The position numbers and the translations under genes are program-made. Below are positions 53,507 to 61,989 of a stretch of DNA of 64,000 nt, one piece after another. This stretch comes from Planococcus soli. Lineage in GTDB: Bacteria > Bacillota > Bacilli > Bacillales_A > Planococcaceae. The number at the start of each line of letters is the position of its first letter. Positions within the stretch are counted from its first letter, which is position 1. A model generated the notes under the pieces. The model ran no database searches, had not been told where the DNA came from, and saw nothing but the letters and a program-made list of their open reading frames with translations. Location: NCBI RefSeq assembly GCF_016881065.1, contig NZ_WXYN01000004.1, forward strand, positions 1 through 64,000. The letters run 5' to 3'.

Positions 53507-53813
53507 TGCAGGGGAAAGAGGAGGACATTCACCAGGGATCCGGTTCTTAAAAACTTATCTGATATACAAAAAATCTCTATCATGAAATATTTTTTAGAAG
53601 TTAAGATTGCAGAAAAGTTACAATATCTCATTTGGATAAGAAACAAATAATTGATTTTCAAACTGGATGAATCGTGCTGAGTGTTTAGTGAAAAGGAAAA
53701 AGTAATTGGATTATCTTAAAGCGGTCTTAATAGAACCTTAAAGTTAATCAGATACATTAAGAAATAAATGCATATATATGAAATTAAACAGATTACCATT
53801 GTGATAAACGCCT
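53507..53813. other. AT-rich spacer between the two divergent regulatory arms
   Basis: About 300 bases separate the two HxlR-type elements. I see no gene with a ribosome binding site. A small regulatory RNA cannot be excluded but nothing supports one. Confidence 0.5.
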
Positions 53814-53858
53814 ACAGTATACTTTTTGTCAGTATGTGAAATTAAAGTGCGTACTTCA
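53814..53858 (+). promoter_or_regulatory. hxlR box: Right arm of the inverted HxlR-type element (hxlA side)
   Basis: This is the inverted copy of 53462-53506 and ends at the -35 box of hxlA. The shared word TAAAGTGCGTACTT is at 53843-53856 and ACAGTATACTTTTTGT at 53814-53829. Confidence 0.78.
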
Positions 53859-53883
53859 CAAAAATGCTTGTTGGTTTTACTCT
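53855..53883 (+). promoter_or_regulatory. Promoter of hxlA-hxlB
   Basis: TTCACA (53855-53860) and TACTCT (53878-53883) are 17 bases apart. The weak -10 and the abutting HxlR-type arm suggest dependence on an activator. Confidence 0.6.
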
Positions 53884-53922
53884 AAGTTAGAACCAAAAAT
53901 ACGACAACAAGGAGAATTACAC

Positions 53923-54564
53923 ATGAAATTACAATTAGCTTTAGACTTAGTAAACATTCCACAAGCAATCGAAGTGGTTAAAGAAGTAGAGGCGTTTATC
54001 GATATCGTTGAAATCGGAACTCCAGTAATCAATAAAGAAGGGCTTAAAGCTGTTGCAGAAGTAAAAGCTGCCTTCCCTGACCTAGAAGTTCTTGCAGATG
54101 TGAAAATTATGGACGCTGCAGCTTATGAAGTATCAAATGCTGCTGCTGCAGGAGCAGATATTGTTACGATTCTTGCTCAGGCAGAAGACTCATCCATCAA
54201 GGGCGCAGTTGAAGAAGCGAAAAAACAAGGTAAGAAAATCCTGGTGGATATGATCGCCGTAAAAGATATCAAAACACGGGCCGCAGAGCTTGATGAACTT
54301 GGCGCGGATTATATCTGTGTCCACACAGGCTACGATCTGCAAGCGGAAGGGAAAGATTCGTTCGAAGATCTTCGTACAATCAAAAGCGTCGTAAAAAATG
54401 CCAAAACTGCTATTGCAGGCGGCATCAAACTGGAGACATTGCCGGAAGTCATTAAAGCACAACCGGATTTAATCATTGTCGGCGGTGGAATTACAAGCAA
54501 AGAGAACAAGGGCGCGGAAGCGGAAAAAATTCAAAAGATGATGAAAGAAAGTGTGACGGCGTAA
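53923..54564 (+). CDS. hxlA: 3-hexulose-6-phosphate synthase
   Basis: This 213-residue TIM-barrel aldolase of the OMP decarboxylase superfamily condenses formaldehyde with ribulose-5-phosphate. It shows LQLALDLVNIPQAIEVVKEV, IVEIGTPVINKEGLKAV, VLADVKIMDAAAYEV (the DxKxxD catalytic triad) and IAGGIKLETLPEVI. AAGGAG lies before the ATG at 53923; the upstream frame to 53836 runs through the promoter. It is the fixation step of the RuMP pathway, used for formaldehyde detoxification in non-methylotrophic Bacillus. Confidence 0.96.
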   Translation: MKLQLALDLVNIPQAIEVVKEVEAFIDIVEIGTPVINKEGLKAVAEVKAAFPDLEVLADVKIMDAAAYEVSNAAAAGADIVTILAQAEDSSIKGAVEEAKKQGKKILVDMIAVKDIKTRAAELDELGADYICVHTGYDLQAEGKDSFEDLRTIKSVVKNAKTAIAGGIKLETLPEVIKAQPDLIIVGGGITSKENKGAEAEKIQKMMKESVTA

Positions 54565-54565
54565 T

Positions 54566-55120
54566 ATGAACACGGCGGGCTATACAGACGAAATACTGGC
54601 TGAATTGAAGCGGACCACTGCTCTCATTGATGATGAGGAAGCCGAAAAGGCAGTGGATGGCATCCTGCGTGCAAAGAAAATATTTGTGGCAGGCGGGGGC
54701 CGATCCGGCTTTATGGCTAAGGCATTTGTGATGCGTATGATGCACGTAGGCCTGGATGCGTATGTGGTTGGAGAAACGGTGACACCGAACCTGGAAGTCG
54801 ATGATATTTTCATTGTCGGTTCTGGTTCCGGGGAGACCCAAAGCCTCGCAGCCATGACGAAGAAAGCCAAAAGCATCGGTGCAACCATAGTGGCTGTTAC
54901 TACAAACCCTGAGTCTACAATAGGCAAACTGGCGGATATTCGAATTGAAATACCGGCACAAGCAAAAGGGGAGGGCACTAGTGGCAAATCGATTCAACCG
55001 ATGGGATCATTGTTTGAACAGTCGCTTCTTGTGTTTTATGACGCGGTGATTTTGAGATTCATGGATAAAAAGGGACTCAAATCCGATGTCATGTATGGCA
55101 GACATGCGAATTTAGAATAG
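54566..55120 (+). CDS. hxlB: 6-phospho-3-hexuloisomerase
   Basis: This 184-residue SIS-domain isomerase converts hexulose-6-phosphate to fructose-6-phosphate. It has KIFVAGGGRSGFMAKAFVMRMMHVG, FIVGSGSGETQSLAAMTKKAK, VAVTTNPESTIGKLAD and the conserved QPMGSLFEQSLLVFYD. The ATG lies one base after the hxlA stop and has no good ribosome binding site of its own, so translation is probably coupled. A terminator follows, closing the hxlAB operon. Confidence 0.96.
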   Translation: MNTAGYTDEILAELKRTTALIDDEEAEKAVDGILRAKKIFVAGGGRSGFMAKAFVMRMMHVGLDAYVVGETVTPNLEVDDIFIVGSGSGETQSLAAMTKKAKSIGATIVAVTTNPESTIGKLADIRIEIPAQAKGEGTSGKSIQPMGSLFEQSLLVFYDAVILRFMDKKGLKSDVMYGRHANLE

Positions 55121-55130
55121 AACAACGAAT

Positions 55131-55168
55131 AAGCTTGAGTTTAAGATTTTTTAAGCTCAAGCTTATTT
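55131..55168 (+). terminator. Terminator of hxlAB
   Basis: AAGCTTGAGTTTAA and TTAAGCTCAAGCTT form a nearly perfect stem followed by ATTTTTAATT. Confidence 0.85.
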
Positions 55169-55290
55169 TTAATTGTTTATCAAGCTTGAACTTTTTTGCA
55201 CCAAAGTATTTTCATTGGACAACTGTATAAATGGCATGCGAAGGTGAAGGTATCATTGAAGACAATATTAGTAATGGAAGGTTGGATTAC

Positions 55291-55908
55291 ATGAAAATGT
55301 ATGATGTAACAGGGGCGATCTATGAAGGCATGACCGTTTACAAGGACAAACCGGAAAAACAGCCAAAAATCAATCAGCAGACAAACGGCTATGTTACGGA
55401 AACGCGGCTGGATCTGGATGTGCACACCGGAACGCATATCGATGCGCCGCTTCATATGAATGTGGATGGAGAGACATTCGAATCGCTTTCGCTGGACAGT
55501 CTTGTAGGGCCTTGTCAAGTTCTCGATTTGACGGCAGTAAAGAACGGAATTTCAAAAACGGACTTAGAAGGATTCAAGCTTCAAAAAGGAGATTTTATTT
55601 TATTAAAAACGAAAAACTCGTTTGAGGAAAAGTTTAATTTTGATTTTGTCTATCTGGCAAAAGATGGAGCAAGCTATCTTGCTGAGTTAGGGATTCGCGG
55701 GGTTGGAATAGATGCGCTTGGAATTGAAAGAAGCCAAGAAGGGCATCCGACGCATAAAACCTTATTTGCAAATGACATCATCATCATAGAGGGCCTGAGA
55801 TTGAAGGAAGTGGAGCAGGGACAATACTTTATTGTTGCCGCGCCTTTGAAATTAGTAGGTACGGAGGCTTCGCCTGCGCGAGTATTGTTGTTTGAAGGAT
55901 TAAGTTGA
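55291..55908 (+). CDS. Cyclase-family protein (kynurenine formamidase-like)
   Basis: This 205-residue metal hydrolase has the cyclase-family signature LDLDVHTGTHIDAPLHM (H-x-G-T-H-x-D), plus IRGVGIDALGIERSQEGHPTHKTLFAND. Relatives hydrolyse N-formylkynurenine or other formamides. Its place behind hxlAB suggests a one-carbon role, for example on a formyl compound, but no kynurenine genes are near and this is inference. GGAAGG lies nine bases before the ATG at 55291; an earlier open frame begins at 55231. Confidence 0.85.
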   Translation: MKMYDVTGAIYEGMTVYKDKPEKQPKINQQTNGYVTETRLDLDVHTGTHIDAPLHMNVDGETFESLSLDSLVGPCQVLDLTAVKNGISKTDLEGFKLQKGDFILLKTKNSFEEKFNFDFVYLAKDGASYLAELGIRGVGIDALGIERSQEGHPTHKTLFANDIIIIEGLRLKEVEQGQYFIVAAPLKLVGTEASPARVLLFEGLS

Positions 55909-55968
55909 ATTTTTCTGTTTCAATCATTTTTCCATGAAAGATAAAACATAATTGTAAGGAGAGAGCCT

Positions 55969-56820
55969 ATGTATAAATTGGTCGCGATCGATCTCGATGG
56001 GACATTGCTCACAGACGATTTAATGATTTCACCAAATACAGTAACCGCTATTAAAAAAGCGGTGGAAGCGGGGACAATTGTTACGATTGCTACGGGCCGC
56101 ATGTTTTCCTCTGCAAAACTCATTGCCCTGCAGTTGGGTATAAATGTACCGCTCATCACTTATCAAGGTGCATTGATCAAGGATGTTAATGAAAAAGAAG
56201 TAATATATGAGCGCACTATTCCTCCCGATATTGCACAAAAGTTAATCGGAATTTCTCGTGAGAAAAAATTACATCTACAAATATACCAAGATGATATTCT
56301 CTACAGTGCCGTAGAAAATGACAAGCTGATTGCTTATTCTGAAGCAGTTAAAGTGCCCTATAGGATAGAGCCCAATCTCATCAAGCTTGCCCAAAAAGGC
56401 GTGACAAAACTACTTTTTATCGAAGAACCAATCGTCCTCGATCACTTACAAAATGAATTGCAAACCTTATTCGGCAAGTATGCTCACATCGCAAAATCAA
56501 AAAAACACTACCTTGAAATCACCCATCCCGAGGCAAACAAAGGTAGTGCCCTATTATGCTTAGCGAAAAAACTTGGTATAGACCGTTCAGAAATAATCGG
56601 TATTGGTGACAACTATAATGACATCGAACTTATTGAGACAGCCGGTCTCGGTATAGCAATGGGAAATGCCGTAAAGGAAGTGAAAGCTATGGCTGATTAT
56701 ACGACCTTTACGAACAATGAAGAAGGGGTGCTTCACGTGTTAGAAAAGTTTATTTTAGAGCCAGTGAATACTTCCAATTATATAGAAGAAAAAAATTCTG
56801 ATTCGCTTCCGACGGCCTGA
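55969..56820 (+). CDS. Cof-type HAD-IIB phosphatase
   Basis: This 283-residue HAD phosphatase has motif I LVAIDLDGTLLTDD, motif II VTIATGRMFSSAK, motif III Lys in HPEANKGSALLCLAKKLG and motif IV IGIGDNYNDIELIETAG. The C2B cap points to sugar or nucleotide phosphate substrates. AAGGAGAG precedes the ATG. Its 3' end overlaps the convergent oxidoreductase pseudogene by 43 bases. Confidence 0.92.
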   Translation: MYKLVAIDLDGTLLTDDLMISPNTVTAIKKAVEAGTIVTIATGRMFSSAKLIALQLGINVPLITYQGALIKDVNEKEVIYERTIPPDIAQKLIGISREKKLHLQIYQDDILYSAVENDKLIAYSEAVKVPYRIEPNLIKLAQKGVTKLLFIEEPIVLDHLQNELQTLFGKYAHIAKSKKHYLEITHPEANKGSALLCLAKKLGIDRSEIIGIGDNYNDIELIETAGLGIAMGNAVKEVKAMADYTTFTNNEEGVLHVLEKFILEPVNTSNYIEEKNSDSLPTA

Positions 56821-57821
56821 TCAATTGAAGACCGTTTACTTGGAATCACTTGGATAGGACAGGCCGATTCTTGGCGGACTTTATCCATTACGCACATGGT
56901 GGTATAGGAGTTTTCAAACGAATTAACAAGTGACTCCGTTTTCTTTTGGCTGATTAAATCGATAAACTCTTTCACTTCATAATACATAGCGGGCTGAGGT
57001 TGTTCTACTGTCACTGATTCAACAGTGCCATCGTTGTAATGAATGTCCACTTTTTCGGCTGAATGTATTTTATCAATCACCATAATTCCTTTTTCCCCTT
57101 GGATTTCGCTTGGTAAAGTGGAATTTGTGATTTTTGAATAAATGATATCCGCATCTTTGTCATCATATTTCAATAGGACACTTCCTTCGCCATCTATACC
57201 GGAATCCAGGATAAGACCTGTGGCCTTTATTTCTTTTGGCTCGCCGAACAGTAAAATGAGCGGGTATAAACAGTAGGTGCCCAGATCCATCAATGAACCG
57301 TTCGCAAAATTTGGATTAAATGCATTTAATACTGTTCCTTTTTTGTATGCATCATAACGCGATGAGTACTGGCAATAGCTAGCAAAGTATCTGCGGATAG
57401 GGCCGATTTTGTGCAGATTATTTTGAATGGCCTTAAAGTTTGGAAGCAACGTAGATTTCATCGCTTCCATAAGCAGCACATTATGATCTTTCGCTTCTTG
57501 AATCATTTTCGCTGCTTCTGCTGCATTGGCACCCATCGGTTTTTCACATAATACATGTTTGGAGTTTTTTAAAAACAAGACGGCTTGGTCAGCATGGAAT
57601 GAGTTGGGTGTGGCAATATAAACCGCATCGATTTCATCGCTGACTGCCATTTCTTCTAAGTCGGTAAAAATTTTAGTTATTCCATATTGACTGGCAAATT
57701 CCTCTGCTCTTTCCAACGTTCGGGGCTAAACGGCTGCTAATTTAAAATTCTCAATCCCTTTTGCCGCTTCAAGCAATCTTTCTGTAATCCAATTAGTACC
57801 CACTATGCCAATTCGTATCAT
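56778..57821 (-). pseudogene. Gfo/Idh/MocA oxidoreductase gene broken by an early TAG
   Basis: The true start is an ATG at 57821 giving MIRIGIVGTNWITERLLEAAKG and ...FKLAAV, then TAG at codon 32, then PRTLERAEEFASQYG in the same frame to 56778. Relatives read AAVYSRT here, so Tyr became a stop. The rest is intact: IDAVYIATPNSFHADQAVLFLKNSKHVLCEKPMG and a normal C-terminal domain. The product would be a sugar or inositol-type NAD(P) dehydrogenase. A TTG at 57716 could restart translation but would lack the Rossmann GxGxxG, so activity is not expected. Confidence 0.85.
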
Positions 57822-57939
57822 TTTTTATCCTCTTTTCTGTTTTTATTGCATTATCGCCCACAATTGCAAAGACATTATTCCAATGCTAAAAAAATTTACT
57901 AACCATTCTATATCTAGTATAATTAGTAATTTACATTAA

Positions 57940-57990
57940 TTATAGTACTGACTTTTTTATCACATAGTATCGAAAAGTATACGATAGAAA
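57940..57990 (+). promoter_or_regulatory. Possible autoregulatory site upstream of hxlR
   Basis: ATCGAAAAGTATACGAT (about 57970-57986) contains AAAAGTATAC, a core shared with the ACAAAAAGTATACTGT blocks of the two hxl arms, inside ATCG/CGAT flanks. HxlR may bind its own leader. Confidence 0.5.
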
Positions 57991-58015
57991 TATAACAAGG
58001 AAGGAAAGAAAATAG

Positions 58016-58369
58016 ATGCCTAATTTAGGAGAGAAAGTTTTTAATTGTGAAAAAGAGCTGACACTTTCCATCATCGGAGGAAAGTGGAAAATGCTAGTGC
58101 TATGGCATTTAGGAAAAGAAGGAACTAAACGTTTTGGGGAATTAAAAAGTCTTATGCCAGGCATCACGCAACGGATGCTCGTGAATCAATTGCGTGAACT
58201 TGAAGATCATTTGATTGTCCACCGGGAAGTATACCCTGTGGTTCCGCCGAAAGTGGAGTACTCACTTACCGAACAAGGAAGAAGCCTTATTCCAATTCTT
58301 GATTCCATGTACGAATGGGGCAAAGAATACATCGAGCAAAACTTGGATCAGCAAATAGAAAACAACTAA
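58016..58369 (+). CDS. hxlR: Formaldehyde-responsive regulator HxlR
   Basis: This 117-residue winged-helix regulator reads [79 protein letters not shown], very like B. subtilis HxlR, including the single conserved Cys in FNCEKEL that senses formaldehyde in this group. It is separated from hxlAB by three unrelated genes instead of being divergent to them. Its likely targets are the paired elements between zwf and hxlA. AAGGAAGG lies before the ATG. Confidence 0.92.
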   Translation: MPNLGEKVFNCEKELTLSIIGGKWKMLVLWHLGKEGTKRFGELKSLMPGITQRMLVNQLRELEDHLIVHREVYPVVPPKVEYSLTEQGRSLIPILDSMYEWGKEYIEQNLDQQIENN

Positions 58370-58398
58370 GTTAGTTAGTATTTAAAAATAGCTGAATA

Positions 58399-58439
58399 AA
58401 ATAAAGCGGATTTCAGTAAAATGAAATCCGCTTTATTTT
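58399..58439 (+). terminator. Terminator of hxlR
   Basis: AAAATAAAGCGGATTTCA and TGAAATCCGCTTTATTTT form a perfect 18-bp stem with a 5-base loop. Confidence 0.88.
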
Positions 58440-58827
58440 AATGGAGTTTCTTCTAAACAATTTTTATTGATACTCCATTAAATATTGGACTGGCGTGTCG
58501 AATCAATGGAAGCTTTCAAGGTAGAACTTTAGAAAATATCATGAATGCGATGCAATACTGTACTTAGTACAGGAGACCGGTTTATTTAGATATGCCACAT
58601 AGAATTAATCCAAGCGCTGACTTCCGTGCAGATGGAGCCTTACTGATATTTAGACTTGTAATTTTGTGCCGGAAAATTTATAAAAGGATTTTCTCTTCAA
58701 AATCAGTTTACATATCATCAATTATAGGAAGCTCCATATAACTTAAGATAATTCGTCATGTTAACTGCATTAAATCATTCTGTAACTTAAGTGATTCTCT
58801 TTACAATAATTCTTCAACTACTTTAAA
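58440..58827. other. Intergenic region with one copy of a dispersed 30-base repeat
   Basis: No gene is visible in these roughly 390 AT-rich bases. At 58704-58733 the sequence CAGTTTACATAT...ATTAT..GAAGCT matches 62077-62106 in 24 of 30 positions, in the same orientation. Confidence 0.5.
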
Positions 58828-58866
58828 AGGACAAGTCACTCTCTGGTTAGGAAAGCGACTTGTCCT
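58828..58866 (-). terminator. Terminator of the Old Yellow Enzyme gene
   Basis: AGGACAAGTC and GACTTGTCCT form a perfect 10-bp stem; on the minus strand TTTTAAA follows. Confidence 0.75.
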
Positions 58867-58884
58867 ATTATTTAACACTCTTCT

Positions 58885-59979
58885 TTACAGTTCGAATGCT
58901 TTAATTTTTGCAATTGGTTTTAATACTTTCTCTGAATCAAATACTGTCATCGGTTTTCCACTTTGCACTTTGTGAGCCCAATCCTGGTTAGCCAATGCGC
59001 CTTTTCCTAAGGTGATCATATCCGCATGTCCGGCTTCGATGATTTTTGTTGCTTTTTCCGGGTCTTCCAATTGTCCATTGGCGATAATCGGAAGCTGGCT
59101 GTAGGTTTTTGCAAGGGCTGCCAGGGAAGCCTCGCCTGGTTCAAATGCCGGTTGCCACGCTTCGAATTCCGTTACATGGAGATAATCTAGGCCCGTTTTT
59201 CCTAAGCGGCCGAAGATAATTTCCGCCTCGTTCTCTTTCCCGGCCCATTTGTGCGTATAATCATTGACCTTCGCTTGCGAAATTCTCATTCCAACCGTGA
59301 ATCGCTGGCCCACTGCATCTCGAACAGCTTCTGCAATGTCCACTAGCAGACGAACACGATTTTCCGCAGATCCGCCATATTCATCCTCGCGCTGATTGGC
59401 ATAGTCTGTCAGGAACGCATCGAGCAGATAGCCATTGGCCCCATGAATTTCAATTCCGTCAAAGCCCACGGATTGCGCCCGTTTTGCTGCATGGACAAAG
59501 CTTTTTACGACGTCTGCAATTTCTTCTTTTGTTATTTCCCGTGGCGTTTGGAATGGGCCTTCCCCTAAATAGAAGCTCAATTGTTCACCTTTGGGTTGAA
59601 CGGCTGACGGTGCAATTGTTTCGTCAGCAAACCGGTTTCCTTGGGAAAGCGGCCCCGAATGCTGCAATTGCATGAAGATTTTTGCTCCTGCTGCATGCAC
59701 TGAATCGACCACTTGTTTCCAGCTTTGCGCTTGTTCTTCCAAAGCAATGCCCGGCTGGTCCAAATAGGTCTGGCTGTACTTGTCATCAATATAGGTGCCT
59801 TCTGTAATGATGAGTCCAAACCCGCCACGGGCAAAAGAGGTGTAGTACGACGCCATCTGGTCGGTTGCCCATCCTTTGGTTGTGGCACTGATGCGTGTCA
59901 TCGGTGCAAGCCCTATCCGATTATCCAATGTGGTACTGCCTAATGTAACGGTTTCAAACAACGATTTTGTTTTTATCAA
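58885..59979 (-). CDS. Old Yellow Enzyme-family NADH:flavin oxidoreductase
   Basis: This FMN-binding TIM barrel of about 364 residues starts LDNRIGLAPMTRISATTKG and continues with IFMQLQHSGPLSQG, a His-x-x-Asn active-site pair in FDGIEIHGANGYLLDAFLTDYANQREDEYGGSAENRVRLL and PIIANGQLEDPEKA. OYEs reduce activated alkenes, quinones and nitro compounds. A TTG at 59979 has AAGGAG eight bases upstream and is preferred; an in-frame GTG at 59988 is closer to it. It lies between the terminator and the DsbA-like gene on the same strand. Confidence 0.9.
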   Translation of the reverse strand: MIKTKSLFETVTLGSTTLDNRIGLAPMTRISATTKGWATDQMASYYTSFARGGFGLIITEGTYIDDKYSQTYLDQPGIALEEQAQSWKQVVDSVHAAGAKIFMQLQHSGPLSQGNRFADETIAPSAVQPKGEQLSFYLGEGPFQTPREITKEEIADVVKSFVHAAKRAQSVGFDGIEIHGANGYLLDAFLTDYANQREDEYGGSAENRVRLLVDIAEAVRDAVGQRFTVGMRISQAKVNDYTHKWAGKENEAEIIFGRLGKTGLDYLHVTEFEAWQPAFEPGEASLAALAKTYSQLPIIANGQLEDPEKATKIIEAGHADMITLGKGALANQDWAHKVQSGKPMTVFDSEKVLKPIAKIKAFEL

Positions 59980-60041
59980 TTCCAACACTCCTTTTTTATG
60001 CTCATTCCTAACGTATTCTCATTCCAAAGCAACGTATCTAG

Positions 60042-60689
60042 TTAACATCCGTCGATTCCGCACATCATTCCTTCGGGGAAATTCGTTTTTTGTTTGCTGA
60101 TCTCTTCAGCAATAAGTTGTTCAAGCGTTTCTTTGGAATGAATGCCTGCAACTTTCGTTTCTCCAATTACAAAAGTTGGCACCGACGTGATGTTCGCTTC
60201 TTCGTAGGCATGTCTTAGGGCTTGCTGATGCACTTCTTTGTATTTTCTCGTTTCAAGAGCCTCTTGGTATTCTTTTTCATCGAGACCAATTTCACTGGCT
60301 AATTTGGTTAAAACCTCCACGCTGCCAATGTCTTGTTCTTCCTGAAAGAATCCACGCAGCAACCGATCGTTGTATTCATTGCCTTTTCCTTTTTCTTTAG
60401 CGTATTGATACCCTTCAAAAGCTAAATGCGTATACGGTTGTGGAGATACTTTTGGCAGGGTGATTTCAATGTCCAGCCGTTCAGCCATTGGGTAGACCGA
60501 CTGTTTCCATGTGCTCTGTAAATAATGCTCCTCGGGTTTCAACGTTGCATTGGGGTATGGGCGCAGCTCAAACGGCATCCATTCCACTTCCACATCTTTT
60601 CCTTGGATTGCCTGTTCCAAAGGTTGGTCTGCCAGAAAACAAAATGGACAGACGTAATCCGAATAGACTCTTACTTTGATTGTCATCAT
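60042..60689 (-). CDS. DsbA-family oxidoreductase (FrnE-like)
   Basis: This thioredoxin-fold protein of 215 residues has the active-site CPFC in YSDYVCPFCFLADQPLEQAI near the N-terminus, the cis-Pro loop SVPTFVIGETKVAGIHS and a C-terminal CGIDGC pair. No signal peptide is present, so it is cytoplasmic. The family includes FrnE-like polyketide-associated and stress proteins. AAGGAGG lies before two adjacent ATGs (60689 and 60686); either may be used. The open frame to 60830 crosses the operator region and is not real. Confidence 0.88.
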   Translation of the reverse strand: MMTIKVRVYSDYVCPFCFLADQPLEQAIQGKDVEVEWMPFELRPYPNATLKPEEHYLQSTWKQSVYPMAERLDIEITLPKVSPQPYTHLAFEGYQYAKEKGKGNEYNDRLLRGFFQEEQDIGSVEVLTKLASEIGLDEKEYQEALETRKYKEVHQQALRHAYEEANITSVPTFVIGETKVAGIHSKETLEQLIAEEISKQKTNFPEGMMCGIDGC

Positions 60690-60737
60690 GATGACCTCCT
60701 TGTATATATATTTAGTGTAATCCATCCTTATTGTTCT

Positions 60738-60786
60738 GTAAAATAGATATATCCGAATGATACGTTCAATAGAAATGAACTCAAAA
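60738..60786. repeat. Duplicated operator region, copy A
   Basis: This 49-base segment matches 60861-60909 over most positions, opening with an identical GTAAAATAGATATAT. It contains the dyad GTTCA-N7-TGAAC at 60764-60780. It lies between the DsbA-like and LysR genes. Confidence 0.7.
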
Positions 60787-60860
60787 TCAAACAAAAACAG
60801 CAACCATATTTCTTTGCTTTTCCCAATCACCTATGGATTGTAATAAGATCATTTAATTTA

Positions 60861-60909
60861 GTAAAATAGATATATAAGAACTAATAGTTCACTAAAAATG
60901 AACCTAAAA
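60861..60909. repeat. Duplicated operator region, copy B
   Basis: Second copy, 123 bases from copy A in the same orientation, with the dyad GTTCA-N7-TGAAC at 60887-60903. Both dyads share the same arms and spacing and are likely binding sites of the divergent LysR regulator. Confidence 0.7.
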
Positions 60910-61001
60910 GAGTCTAGTAGTACCTTCACTTTAAGAAAATAATGCAACCAATAAGAAATTATCATTGATTCACTAAAATCAAATCCGGGAGATGTGAATA
61001 T

Positions 61002-61853
61002 ATGGAACTTAGGCACCTTGTAACGTTTAAGACAATTGTGGAAAGAGGGGGATTTAAAAAGGCGGCTGATCATCTTGGCTATGCACAATCTTCCGTGACA
61101 ACGCATATCCAAGAATTAGAAGAGGAAGCAGGAAAACCATTATTTGATCGGCTGGGCAAGAAAGTCGTGTTGACGCATTACGGTCAGCGATTCCTTTCTT
61201 ATGCAGTAAAGATCATTGAATTGCATGCTCAGGCGTTGAACATGGATGAAGAGCCAACGGGCGATCTTGTGATTGGGATATCGGAATCGCTGACGATTGG
61301 CCGCGTGCCGCCTATCCTTCTGGAATATAAAAAGTCCTACCCAAAAGTTAATCTTTCACTTAAATCGATTGAAAACTATAATATGGCGTCACAGCTTCAA
61401 AATGGAGACATCGATTTAGCATTGATATTGGAAAAAGATGATTGGTCCATGCCCGAAATTTATAGCGAAGAACTGAAAAGGGAAAGGATGGTTTTGATTA
61501 GCCCGCAAGAAGATGAAGAGACTCGAACGGTTCTTTATACGGAGCGATCATGTAGTTATAAATCGGTGTTTGATGATTATTTAAGGTTTAAGCAGATGGA
61601 TGTGAAGGAAAGTTTGGACTTTCAAAGTATTGAAGCAATTAAACAATGTGTCAGAAGTGGATTAGGAATTTCAATGGTTCCTTACTTTTCGGTAAAAGAA
61701 GAGTTGGAAAGCAACAAATTAAGGGGAGAAGAAGTAGCACCAGAACATCCATCGATTTCTACATTTCTTGCGTACCATAAAGATAAGTGGCTTTCTCCGT
61801 CTATGAACAGCATGATCTCTTTGATCAAAAGCCATGCTGAAAATTGGAGCTGA
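61002..61853 (+). CDS. LysR-family transcriptional regulator
   Basis: This 283-residue regulator has the N-terminal HTH MELRHLVTFKTIVERGGFKKAADHLGYAQSSVTTHIQELEEEAGKPLFDRLGKKVVLT and a two-lobed effector domain (GDLVIGISESLTIGRVPPILLEY, SMPEIYSEELKRERMVLISP, AIKQCVRSGLGISMVPYFSVKEE). It is divergent from the DsbA-like and OYE genes, with duplicated dyads between, so it probably controls them. An electrophile or redox signal is a guess from these targets. Confidence 0.9.
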   Translation: MELRHLVTFKTIVERGGFKKAADHLGYAQSSVTTHIQELEEEAGKPLFDRLGKKVVLTHYGQRFLSYAVKIIELHAQALNMDEEPTGDLVIGISESLTIGRVPPILLEYKKSYPKVNLSLKSIENYNMASQLQNGDIDLALILEKDDWSMPEIYSEELKRERMVLISPQEDEETRTVLYTERSCSYKSVFDDYLRFKQMDVKESLDFQSIEAIKQCVRSGLGISMVPYFSVKEELESNKLRGEEVAPEHPSISTFLAYHKDKWLSPSMNSMISLIKSHAENWS

Positions 61854-61950
61854 CAAGTTCTTATCAATTATAAAGTACATCAAATCAATAAATTCCATGC
61901 AAGCAATGGGCGGTAAGGTAGGCCCAAACCCAAACCGTAGGAGGGAAGAA

Positions 61951-61988
61951 AAAAGACGATTGAAGCAGGCATTTTTCAATCGTCTTTT
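61951..61988 (+). terminator. Terminator of the LysR gene
   Basis: AAAAGACGATTGAA and TTCAATCGTCTTTT form a perfect 14-bp stem. Confidence 0.85.
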
Positions 61989-61989
61989 G

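Noticed and set aside
53836-53922. Longer N-terminus of hxlA
   Set aside because: It would run through the predicted regulatory arm and promoter; AAGGAG before 53923 gives the normal family start.
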